NCBI RefSeq assembly: GCF_048569485.1 | Contig: NC_134353.1 | Location: 708,860,430 to 708,924,429 of the forward strand | Source of the DNA: Anomaloglossus baeobatrachus | Taxonomy: Eukaryota; Chordata; Amphibia; Anura; Aromobatidae | Direction of reading: 5' to 3' | DNA length: 64,000 bases | Shown: in pieces, positions 54,601-64,000 of the stretch | How positions within the stretch are numbered: the stretch's first letter is position 1 | How the letters are laid out: each line of letters opens with the position of its first letter | The notes under the pieces: generated by a model | Seen by the model: the letters and a program-made list of their open reading frames with translations, nothing else | Told to the model about the DNA's origin: nothing | Databases searched by the model: none | Made by a program: the position numbers and the translations under genes

Positions 54601-57600
54601 TTCATCCCTCCCTCCCTCCCTCCCTTCATCCCTCCCTCCCTCCCTCCCTCCGTTCATCCTCCCTCCCTCCCTTCCTCCCCTCCCTCCCTTCATCCCTCCC
54701 TCCCTCCCTTCATCCATCCCTCCCTCCCTCCCTCCCTCCCTTCATCCATCCCTCCCTCCCTTCATCCATCCCTCCCTCCCTCCCTTCATCCATCCCTCCT
54801 CCCTTCATCCATCCATCCATCCCTCCCTCCCTTCATCCATCCCTCCTCCCTCCCTTCATCCCTCCCTCCCCCTTCATCCCTCCCTCCCTCTCTCATCCCT
54901 CCCTCCCTCCCTTCATCCCTCCCACCCTCCCTCCCTCCCTCCCTCCCTCCCTTCATCCCTCCCTCCCTCCCTTCATCCCTCCCTCCACCCTCCCTCCCTT
55001 CATCCTCCCTTCATCCATCCCTCCCTCCCTTCATCCATCCCTCCCTCCCTCCCTTCATCCATCCCTCCCTCCCTTCATCCATCCCTCCCTTCATCCATCC
55101 CTCCCTCCCTTCATCCATCCCTCCCTTCATCCATCCTCCCTTCATCCATCCCTCCTCCCTCCCTTCATCCCTCCCTCCCTTCATCCATCCCTCCCTCCCT
55201 CCCTTCATCCCTCCCTCCCTCCCTCCCTCCCTTCATCCATCCCTCCCTTCATCCATCCCTCCCTCCCTTCATCCATCCCTCATCCCTCCTCCCTCCCTTC
55301 CTTCATCCCTCCCTCCCTCCCTTCATCCCTCCCTCCCTCCCTCCCTTCATCCATCCCTCCCTCCCTTCATCCATCCCTTCATCCCTCCCTCCCTCCCTCC
55401 CTTCATCCATCCCTCCCTCCCTTCATCCATCCCTCCCTCCCTTCATCCATCCCTCCCTCCTCCCTCCCTCCCTTCATCCTCCCTCCCTCCCTCCCTTCAT
55501 CCCTTCATCCCTCCCTCCCTCCCTTCATCCCTCCCTCCCTTCATCCCTCCCTCCCTCCCTCCCTCCCTCCCTCCCTTCATCCCTCCCTCCCTCCCTCCCT
55601 CCCTTCATCCATCCCTCCCTCCCTCCCTTCATCCCTCCCTCCCTCCCTTCATCCCTCCCTCCCTTCATCCCTCCCTCCCTTCATCCCTCCCTCCCTCCCT
55701 TCATCCCTCCCTCCCTCCCTTCATCCCTCCCTCCCTCCCTTCATCCCTCCCTCCCTCCCTCCCTTCATCCCTCCCTCCCTCCCTTCATCCCTCCCTCCCT
55801 CCCTTCATCCCTCCCTCCCTCCCTTCATCCATCCCTCCCTCCCTTCATCCCTCCCTTCATCCCTCCCTTCATCCCTCCCTTCATCCCTCCCTTCCTTCAT
55901 CCCTCCCTCCCTCCCTTCATCCCTCCCTCCCTCCCTTCATCCCTCCCTCCCTCCCTCCCTTCATCCATCCCTCCCTCCCTTCATCCATCCCTTCCTCCCT
56001 CCCTCCCTCCCTCCCTTCATCCATCCCTCCCTCCCTTCATCATCCATCCCTCCCTCCCTCCTCCCTCCCTTCATCCCTCCCTCCCTCCCTCCCTTCATCC
56101 CTCCCTCCCTCCCTCCTCCCTTCATCCATCCCACCCTCCCTTCATCCATCCCTCCCCCCTTCATCCATCCCTCCCTCCCTCCCTCCCTTCATCCTCCCTC
56201 CCTCCCTTCATCCCTCCCTCCCCTCCCTTCATCCCTCCCTCCCTCCTCCCTCCCTTCATCCCTCCCTCCCTCCCTCCCTCCCTTCATCCCTCCCTCCCTC
56301 CCTTCATCCCTCCCTTCATCCCTCCCTTCATCCCTCCCTTCATCCCTCCCTTCATCCTCCCTTCATCCCTCCCTTCATCCCTCCCTTCATCCCTCCCTTC
56401 CTTCATCCCTCCCTCCCTCCCTTCATCCTCCCTCCCTCCCTCCCTTCATCCATCCCTCCCTCCCTTCATCCATCCCTTCATCCCTCCTCCTCCCTCCCTC
56501 CCTTCATCCATCCCCCCTCCCTTCATCCATCCCTCCCTCCCTCCCTCCCTCCCTTCATCCCTCCCTCCCTCCCTCCCTTCATCCCTTCATCCCTCCCTCC
56601 CTCCCTTCATCCCTCCCTCCCTCCCTCCCTCCCTCCCTTCATCCCTCCCTTCATCCCTCCCTTCATCCCCCTTCATCCCTCCCTTCATCCCTCCCTTCAT
56701 CCCTCCCTTCATCCCTCCCTTCATCCCTCCCTTCATCCTCCCTTCATCCCTCCCTTCATCCCTCCCTTCCTTCATCCCTCCCTTCCTTCATCCCTCCCTC
56801 CCTCCCTTCATCCCACCCTCCCTCCCTCCATCCCTCCCTCCCTCCCTCCATCCCTCCCTCCCTTCATCCCTCCCTCCCTTCATCCCTCCCTCCCTCCCTC
56901 CCTCCCTTCATCCCTCCCTCCCTCCCTCCCTCCCTTCATCCCTCCCTTCATCCCTCCCTTCCTTCATCCCTCCCTCCCTCCCTTCATCCATCCCTCCCTC
57001 CCTCCCTTCATCCCTCCCTTCATCCCTCCCTTCATCCCTCCCTTCATCCCTCCCTTCATCCCTCCCTTCATCCCTCCCTTCATCCCTCCCTTCATCCCTC
57101 CCCTTCATCCCTCCCTTCCTTCATCCCTCCCTCCCTTCCTTCATCCTCCCTCCCTCCCTTCATCCCTCCCTCCCTCCCTTCATCCCTCCCTCCCTCCCTC
57201 CCTTCATCCATCCCTCCCTCCCTTCATCCATCCCTTCATCCCTCCTCCCTCCCTCCCTTCATCCATCCCTCCCTCCCTTCATCCATCCCTCCCTCCCTCC
57301 CTCCCTCCCTTCATCCCTCCCTTCCTTCATCCCTCCCTCCCTCCCTTCATCCATCCCTCCCTCCCTCCCTTCATCCTCCCTTCATCCCTCCCTCCTCCCT
57401 TCATCCCTCCTCCCTCCCTCCCTCCCCCCCCTTCATCCCTCCCTCCCTCCCTCCCTCCCTCCCTCCCTCCCTCCCTTCCTTCATCCATCCCTCCCTCCCT
57501 CCCTCCCTTCATCCCTCCCTTCATCCCTCCCTTCATCCCTCCCTTCATCCCTCCCTTCATCCCTCCCTTCATCCCTCCCTTCATCCCTCCCTTCATCCCT

Positions 57601-60600
57601 CCCTTCCTTCATCCCTCCCTCCCTCCCTTCATCCATCCCTCCCTCCCTCCCTTCATCCCTCCCTTCATCCCTCCCTCCCTCCCTTCATCCCTCCCTCCCT
57701 CCCTCCCTCCCTTCATCCCTCCCTCCCTCCCTCCCTCCCTCCCTCCCTCCCTTCCTTCATCCCTCCCTCCCTCCCTTCCTTCATCCCTCCCTCCCTCCCT
57801 CCCTTCATCCCTCCCTCCCTCCCTCCCTTCATCCTCCCTCCCTCCCTCCCTCCCTTCATCCCTCCCTCCCTCCCTCCCTCCCTCCCTTCATCCCTCCTCC
57901 CTCCCTCCCTTCATCCCTCCCTCCCTCCCTCCCTCCCTTCATCCTCCCTCCCTCCCTCCCTCCCTCCCTTCATCCCTCCCTCCCTCCCTTCATCCCTCCC
58001 TCCCTCCCTCCCTCCCTTCATCCCTCCCTCCCTCCCTCCCTTCATCCCTCCCTCCCTCCCTTCATCCCTCCCTCCCTCCCTTCATCCCTCCCTCCTCCCT
58101 CCCTCCCTTCATCCCTCCCTCCCTCCCTTCATCCCTCCCTCCCTCCCTCCTCCCTCCCTTCATCCCTCCCTCCCTCCCTTCATCCCTCCCTCCCTCTCAT
58201 CCCTCCCTCCCTCCCTTCATCCCTCCCTCCCTCCCTTCATCCCTCCCTCCCTCCCTTCATCCCTCCCTCCCTCCCTTCATCCCTCCCTCCCTCCTTCATC
58301 CCTCCCTCCCTCCCTCCCTCCCTCCCTCCCTTCATCCATCCCTCCCTCCCTCCATCCATCCCTCCCTCCCTCCCTTCATCCATCCCTCCCTCCCTCCCTT
58401 CATCCATCCCTCCCTTCATCCATCCCTCCCTCCCTCCCTTCATCCCTCCCTCCCTCCTTCATCCCTCCCTCCCTTCATCCATCCCTCCCTCCCTCCCTCC
58501 CTTCATCCCTCCCTCCCTCCCTTCATCCCTCCCTTCATCCATCCTTCCCTCCCTCCCTTCATCCCTCCCTCCCTCCCTCCCTTCATCCCTCCCTCCCTCC
58601 CTCCCTTCATCCCTCCCTCCCTCCCTCCCTTCATCCCTCCCTTCCCTCCCTTCATCCCTCCCTCCCTCCCTCCCTTCATCCCTCCCTCCCTTCATCCCTC
58701 CCTCCCTTCATCCCTCCCTCCCTCCCTCCCTTCATCCATCCCCCCCTCCCTCCCTCCCTCCCTCCCTTCATCCATCCCTCCTCCCTTCATCCATCCCTCC
58801 CTCCCTTCATCCATCCCTCCCTCCCTCCCTTCATCCATCCCTCCCTCCCTTCATCCATCCATCCATCCCTCCCTCCCTTCATCCATCCCTCCCTCCCTCC
58901 CTTCATCCATCCCTCCCTCCCTCCCTTCATCCATCCCTCCCTCCCTTCATCCATCCATCCATCCCTCCCTCCCTTCATCCATCCCTCCCTCCCTCCCTTC
59001 ATCCCTCCCTCCCTCCCTTCATCCCTCCTCCCTCTCTTCATCCCTCCCTCCCTCCCTTCATCCCTCCCTCCCTCCCTCCCTTCATCCCTCCCACCCTCCC
59101 TCCCTTCATCCCTCCCTCCCTCCCTCCCTTCATCCCTCCGTTCATCCATCCCTCCCTCCCTTCATCCATCCCTCCCTCCCTCCCTCCTTCATCCCTCCCT
59201 CCCTTCATCCCTCCCCTCCCTCATCCCTCCCTCCCTTCATCCATCCCTCCCTTCATCCATCCCTCCCTCCCTCCCTTCATCCCTCCCTCCCTTCATCCAT
59301 CCCTCCCTCCCTCCCTCCCTCCCTCCCTCCCTCCCTTCATCCATCCCTCCCTTCATCCATCCCTCCCTCCCTCCCTTCATCCCTCCCTTCATCCATCCTT
59401 CCCTCCCTCCCTTCATCCCTCCCTCCCTCCCTTCATCCCTCCCTCCCTCCCTTCATCCCTCCCTCCCTCCCTCCCTCCCTTCATCCCTCCCTCCCTCCCT
59501 CATCCCTCCCTCCCACCCTCCCTCCCTTCATCCCTCCCTCCCACCCCTCCCTCCCTTCATCCCTCCCTCCCTCCCTTCATCCTCCCTCCCTCCCTTCATC
59601 CCTCCCATCATCCATCCCTTCCCTCCCTCCCTTCATCCCTCCCTCCCTCCCTTCATCCCTCCCTCCCTCCCTTCATCCCTCCCTCCCTCCCTCATCCCTC
59701 CCTTCATCCCTCCCTCCCTCCCTCCCTTCATCCATCCCTCCCTCCCTCCCTCCCTCCCTCCCTTCATCCCTCCCTCCCTCCCTCCCTTCCTCCCTCCCTT
59801 CATCCATCCCTCCCTCCCTTCATCCATCCCTCCCTCCCTTCATCCATCCCTCCCTCCCTCCCTCCCCTCCCTTCATCCCTCCCTCCCTCCCTCCCTTCAT
59901 CCCTCCCTCCCTCCCTCCCTTCATCCCTCCCTCCCTCCCTCCCTTCATCCCTTCATCCCTCCCTCCCTCCCTTCATCCCTCCCTCCCTCCCTTCATCCCT
60001 CCCTCCCTCCTCCCTCCCTTCATCCCTCCCTCCCTCCCTTCATCCCTCCCTCCCTCCCTTCATCCCTCCCTCCCTCCCTTCATCCCTCCCTTCATCCCTC
60101 CCTTCATCCCTCCCTTCATCCCTCCCTTCATCCCTCCCTTCATCCCTCCCTTCATCCCTCCCTTCATCCCTCCCTTCATCCTCCCTTCATCCCTCCCTTC
60201 ATCCCTCCCTTCATCCCTCCCTCCCTTCATCCCTCCCTCCCTTCATCCTCCCTTCCTCCCTTCCTTCATCCCTCCCTCCCTCCCTTCCTTCATCCATCCC
60301 TCCCTCCCTTCATCCCTCCCTCCCTTCCTTCATCCATCCCTCCCCTCCCTTCATCCCTCCCTTCATCCTCCCTTCATCCCTCCCTTCATCCCTCCCTTCA
60401 TCCCTCCCTTCATCCCTCCCTTCATCCCTCCCTTCATCCCTCCCTCCTCCCTCCCTCCCTCCCTTCATCCCTCCCTTCATCCCTCCCTCCCTCCCTCCCT
60501 CCCTCCCTTCATCCCTCCTTCCTCCCTCCCTTCATCCCTCCCTCCCTCCCTTCATCCCTCCCTCCCTCCCTCCCCTTCATCCCTCCCTCCCTCCCTTCAT

Positions 60601-61280
60601 CCCTCCCTCCCTCCCTTCATCCCTCCCCTCCTCCCTTCATCCCTCCCTCCCTCCCTCATCCCTCCCTCCCTCCCTTCATCCCTCCCTTCCCTCCCTCCCT
60701 CCCTTCATCCCTCCTTCATCCCTCCCTTCATCCCTCCCTTCATCCTCCTCCTTCATCCCTCCCGTCATCCCTCCCTCCTCCCTTCATCCCTCCCTCCCTC
60801 CCTTCATCCCTCCCTCCCTCCCTTCATCCCTCCCTCCCTCCCTTCATCCCTCCCTCCCTCCTTCATCCCTCCCTCCCTCCTTCATCCCTCCCTCCCTCCC
60901 TTCATCCCTCCCTCCCTCCCTTCATCCCTCCCTCCCTCCCTTCATCCATCCCCTCCCCCTCCCTTCATCCATCCCTCCCTCCTTCATCCATCCCTCCCTC
61001 CCTTCATCCCTCCCTCTCCCTCCCCTTCATCCCTCCCTCCCTCCCTTCATCCCTCCCTCCCTCCCTTCATCCCTCCCTCCTCCCTTCATCCCTCCCTCCC
61101 TCCCTCCCTCCCTCCCTCCCTTCATCCCTCCCTCCCTCCCTCCCTCCCTCCCTTCATCCCTCCCTCCCTCCCTCCTCCCTCCCTCCCTCCCTCCCTCCCT
61201 TCATCCCTCCCTCTCCCTCCCTTCATCCCTCCCTCCCTCCCTTCATCCCTCCCCTCCCTCCCTTCATCCCTCCCTCCCTC
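51673..61280. repeat. Giant pyrimidine satellite (CCCT)n/(TTCATCCCTCCC)n, 9.6 kb
   Basis: Almost pure C/T on the plus strand, broken by single A's in TTCATC or CATCCATC. The left edge is (TTTCATCCCTCC)n, a clean 12-bp unit. The remainder mixes CCCT runs of varied length with TTCATC, CTTCCTTCATC and TTCATCCATC spacers. The unit lacks stop codons on the plus strand, so frames of over 3,000 codons stay open; they are not genes. On the minus strand GGGAGGGAGGG runs fulfil the G-quadruplex pattern throughout. It lies inside DGCR2 intron 1 and is not fully assembled on its right side. Confidence 0.97.
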
Positions 61281-61480
61281 NNNNNNNNNNNNNNNNNNNN
61301 NNNNNNNNNNNNNNNNNNNNNNNNNNNNNNNNNNNNNNNNNNNNNNNNNNNNNNNNNNNNNNNNNNNNNNNNNNNNNNNNNNNNNNNNNNNNNNNNNNNN
61401 NNNNNNNNNNNNNNNNNNNNNNNNNNNNNNNNNNNNNNNNNNNNNNNNNNNNNNNNNNNNNNNNNNNNNNNNNNNNNNNN
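61281..61480. other. Assembly gap of 200 N
   Basis: Exactly 200 N directly after the satellite, so the size is probably nominal and the true satellite length unknown. Confidence 0.98.
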
Positions 61481-61499
61481 AAATCCAGTGCTGCTCTGG

Positions 61500-62270
61500 T
61501 ACTAGGATGCTGAATGCAGGCATATTTTTTGTTGAATGATCAGATGCTTCATTGCTGAAATATCTTTAATCAAAGTTGCAGAAATGTATTTCACTTTCAA
61601 TGTCGTGTGCATCAGGACGGGCCTTTTGGGTTGGGTCCTCGCTGTAAATTCCTCCTCCTGCATCTGATTTTGCATGCCCCCTTTTCTTTAATTATTTCAC
61701 CGTGCCACCATTGCTGCTGTTGGTGACGCGTGCGCATTTCCACAGTAATTATGTCTTCATTAAAATGGCGCGTACCGCTGTCTCCAGCGCCATTTTATTG
61801 AAGACACTGCAGAGAAGACTCGGAGGCATCTGCACATGTACGTATTTATTTTTTTTTCAAGGGCGGACGTGCCCCTGCCGCTCGTGGTTTTCCCCCAGTG
61901 TCTTTCAAAAAAAATGGTGCCGGAGATTGTGGTACACACATGCGTGCACTCCGGCTCCATTTTATTGAAGACCTAATTACTGTGACAACGCGCCGCCAAC
62001 ACAGCAATGGCGGCGTGGTGCAATGTTTAAATAAAGAAAAGGGGGCATGCAAAACAAGACGCAGGAGGAGGAATATACACAAAGCACACGACCCAAAAAA
62101 AACCTCCACCAATGCACACATCAAAGTGCAGTGCATTTCTGCAACTTTGATTAAAGATATTTCATCAATCAAGCATCCGATTTTTCAACAGGTATGCCGG
62201 GATTCAGCATCTTACTGCCAGCATGGCACTGCATTTACTTCATATAGCAAAATCCTGCTTGTTGGCTCTC
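61500..62270. mobile_element. Foldback element, centre near 61880
   Basis: The arms pair GAAATATCTTTAATCAAAGT (61556-61575) with its inverse (62140-62163), and CATGCCCCCTTTTCTTTAA with TTAAATAAAGAAAAGGGGGC. The central parts pair GGCGCGTACC- and GCCATTTTATTGAAGAC-type sequence. Non-coding; related to the other foldbacks only by form. Confidence 0.7.
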
Positions 62271-63480
62271 TTTAAATACCCTAATTCTTTTTTCTGCCGC
62301 TTTCCGTTGGAGGGGAGCAGGAAACAACATTTTACCATTGAAGCTGCTGACAGTGGTATCTGCACCATCAGTAGGAATTTAAAACCTGGGCAGTGAGGTG
62401 GAAAATTGTACATGCATCCAAGATTTACAGAGCAGTTTGCTCACATTGCATTCTGTCTAGCATAAAGTTTGAACAAATTAGGCTGGACGAGTATTATGCT
62501 GACAGCGTCTGTAAACTGTCAGCTTAATCCTGGTGCTGTTTGGCCTTCCTGCAGGTTCTGTTTCAGCAAGTCTGGTTTGGAAGATGACTGTGCAGAGCAG
62601 TTGATGTTTTCCTTTGGGTTATATAGACATTTGTGAGCTCCCCCTCCCCATATTTGAGCTGCGGTTGGGTCATAAATGTGATTTTCAGCACATACAAGAT
62701 TGTCCTTGAGTTTTATATTCATGGCCTATCCTTAGGATGGGTCATCAATATCTGATTGATGGAAGTGCAACACCCGGCACCCCTGCCGATCAGCTGTTCT
62801 GGCCGCAGCTCAGCACAGATCTCTGTCAACTGAACAGTGTGCGTGGTACTGCACGTCTGCCGACTATTAGTATCTACATGTATTGTACTATAGCAAACCT
62901 TCTACATCTGCTCTAAAGAGCTGAAAGAAGCACACAAACAATTGAAATCGCCAAATTACATAAAAAAAGTGTGTGTGTGTATGTATATATGTGAGTATAT
63001 ATGTGTGTGTGTGTGTGTATATGTATAGATATAGATAGATATAGAGATATAGATATATATATGATATAGATATATAGAGAGATATATTATATGAAATCTC
63101 AAATTCTTATTAGTCCTAAACGTTGTTACTATATGTCCAGTGTAATGACATCACTTGACCATGGTTTTAAGGTTGTACATTTTCAAGAATAGAATTTGTA
63201 AAATGTATAATAGAGGCTGTCTATTTTGTAGCACTACAAGCAGGGAAAAAGCTGTGGAGAAAAGAGCGCAAATAGGGTCTTACCTGGTAGACCAAAGGGC
63301 GAGTGCAGGTGTGTACACTCACCTAGTGGGGTTGTGAAAGTCGCAACTCCTGTAACAGCCTTGTAGAAAGCGAACAGCTACCGCCCCGGAGGAAACCGGT
63401 ATAGACGTGAAGCAAGAAGAATCAGGATCTTTTGCCACGCTATCACCAGGAAACCTGATGTTGATTAAATATTCTCTTTA
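62271..63480. other. DGCR2 intron 1, degraded repeats and microsatellites
   Basis: A dispersed repeat (62720-62870: CCTATCCTTAGGATGGGTCA) and TG/TA/GATA microsatellites (62970-63090) are present. No exon seen. Confidence 0.5.
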
Positions 63481-63628
63481 TTTTATGCACAGGTCAGGTC
63501 AGCACTTCAGAGATCGCAGTCACCTTCATCAGGACATCAGAGAAAACATCTTGATGATGTTTTCGCTGAATCCTGATGAAGGTGACTGTTATCTCTGAAA
63601 CACATTGACCTGACCTGTGCATAAACTA
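63481..63628. mobile_element. Foldback with hammerhead-like arms
   Basis: The arms AGGTCAGCACTTCAGAGAT... and ...ATCTCTGAAACACATTGACC pair around 63552. Both strands present CCTGATGAAGGTGACTG followed about 10 bases later by TCTGAA, the order of a hammerhead core. The older body probably extends left to about 63240. Confidence 0.55.
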
Positions 63629-63629
63629 A

Positions 63630-64000
63630 AAGCCCCGTTACACGCAACAACATCGCTAACGAGATGTCGTTGGGGGTCACGGAATTTGTGACGCACATCC
63701 GGCCTCGTTAGCGATGTCGTTGCGTGTGACACGTACGAGCAACCACTAACGATGTAAAATACTCACCAAATCGTTGATTGTTGACACGTCGTCCATTTCC
63801 CAAATGTCATTGCTCGTTTAGGCTTTGTGCACACTAGAAATGTGAATTTTCTCAAGAAAATTTCTTGAGAAACTTCTGGGAGTGTAAGATTTCCGGACAT
63901 CCGGAAAAAATCCGCACCAAATCCGCATGCGGATTTGCCGCGGATTTGCCGCGATTTTCCCACAGGTTGTTCCCTGCGGATTTTGCAGGCTGTACTGCAG
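63630..64000. mobile_element. MITE cut by the window end, with a second MITE starting inside it
   Basis: It starts after TAA with AAGCCCCGTTACACGCAAC. At 63820 TTA precedes GGCTTTGTGCACACTAG, the start of a nested element whose other end is outside. Confidence 0.6.

Noticed and set aside
51663-61513. Two open reading frames of about 3,280 codons on the plus strand (Pro/Ser/Leu/His-rich)
   Set aside because: They exist only because the C/T repeat cannot form stop codons; they read through the N gap and two overlapping frames are open alike.
39310-64000. DGCR2 exon 2 (LDL-receptor class A repeat)
   Set aside because: No frame with the expected Cys-rich pattern (CNPGQF-like) bordered by splice sites was seen.

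Overview
The window is vertebrate nuclear DNA, most likely from an anuran amphibian with a large, repeat-swollen genome. Three host genes can be recognised. They keep the order and relative orientation known from the human 22q11.2 (DiGeorge) region: ESS2 (DGCR14) on +, a TSSK1/TSSK2-type testis-specific kinase on -, and the first coding exon of DGCR2 on +. Intron sizes, the density of miniature transposons (MITEs) and the repeat types (foldback elements, DIRS, tRNA-type SINEs, L1/Tx1-like LINE ends) point to a frog. The species cannot be fixed from the sequence alone.

Layout: 1-5201 is ESS2 intron filled with MITEs, a foldback element and a 5'-truncated LINE. 5202-24080 holds eight ESS2 coding exons, ending at the stop codon, with an AATAAA signal at 24283. 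The N-terminal exons (about the first 100 residues of the human protein) lie upstream of the window. The 10.6-kb penultimate intron carries a DIRS-type retrotransposon fossil (about 14770-22412) riddled with MITEs. 24289-33294 is intergenic, with a Tc1-like relic and more MITEs. 33295-34236 is the intronless kinase in a repeat-poor island. 34486-37154 is a foldback element holding a hAT relic with a perfect 8-bp target duplication. 38860-39480 is the CpG-rich DGCR2 promoter and exon 1. From 39310 to the end is DGCR2 intron 1, more than 24.6 kb long. It includes a 21-bp minisatellite, many MITEs and a 9.6-kb (CCCT/TTCATCCC)n pyrimidine satellite that runs into a 200-N assembly gap.

MITEs with 3-bp T-N-A target duplications (PIF/Harbinger-like behaviour) make up about a third of the non-satellite DNA by my own tally. 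Several are near-identical, nested or chimeric. Some foldback elements are flanked by 13-14 bp direct repeats and carry CTGANGA...GAAAC motifs resembling hammerhead ribozyme cores. These are the least explained components.

The three host genes do not form one pathway. ESS2 is a nuclear splicing-complex protein, the kinase acts in sperm formation, and DGCR2 is a cell-surface receptor-like protein. Their link here is conserved synteny.
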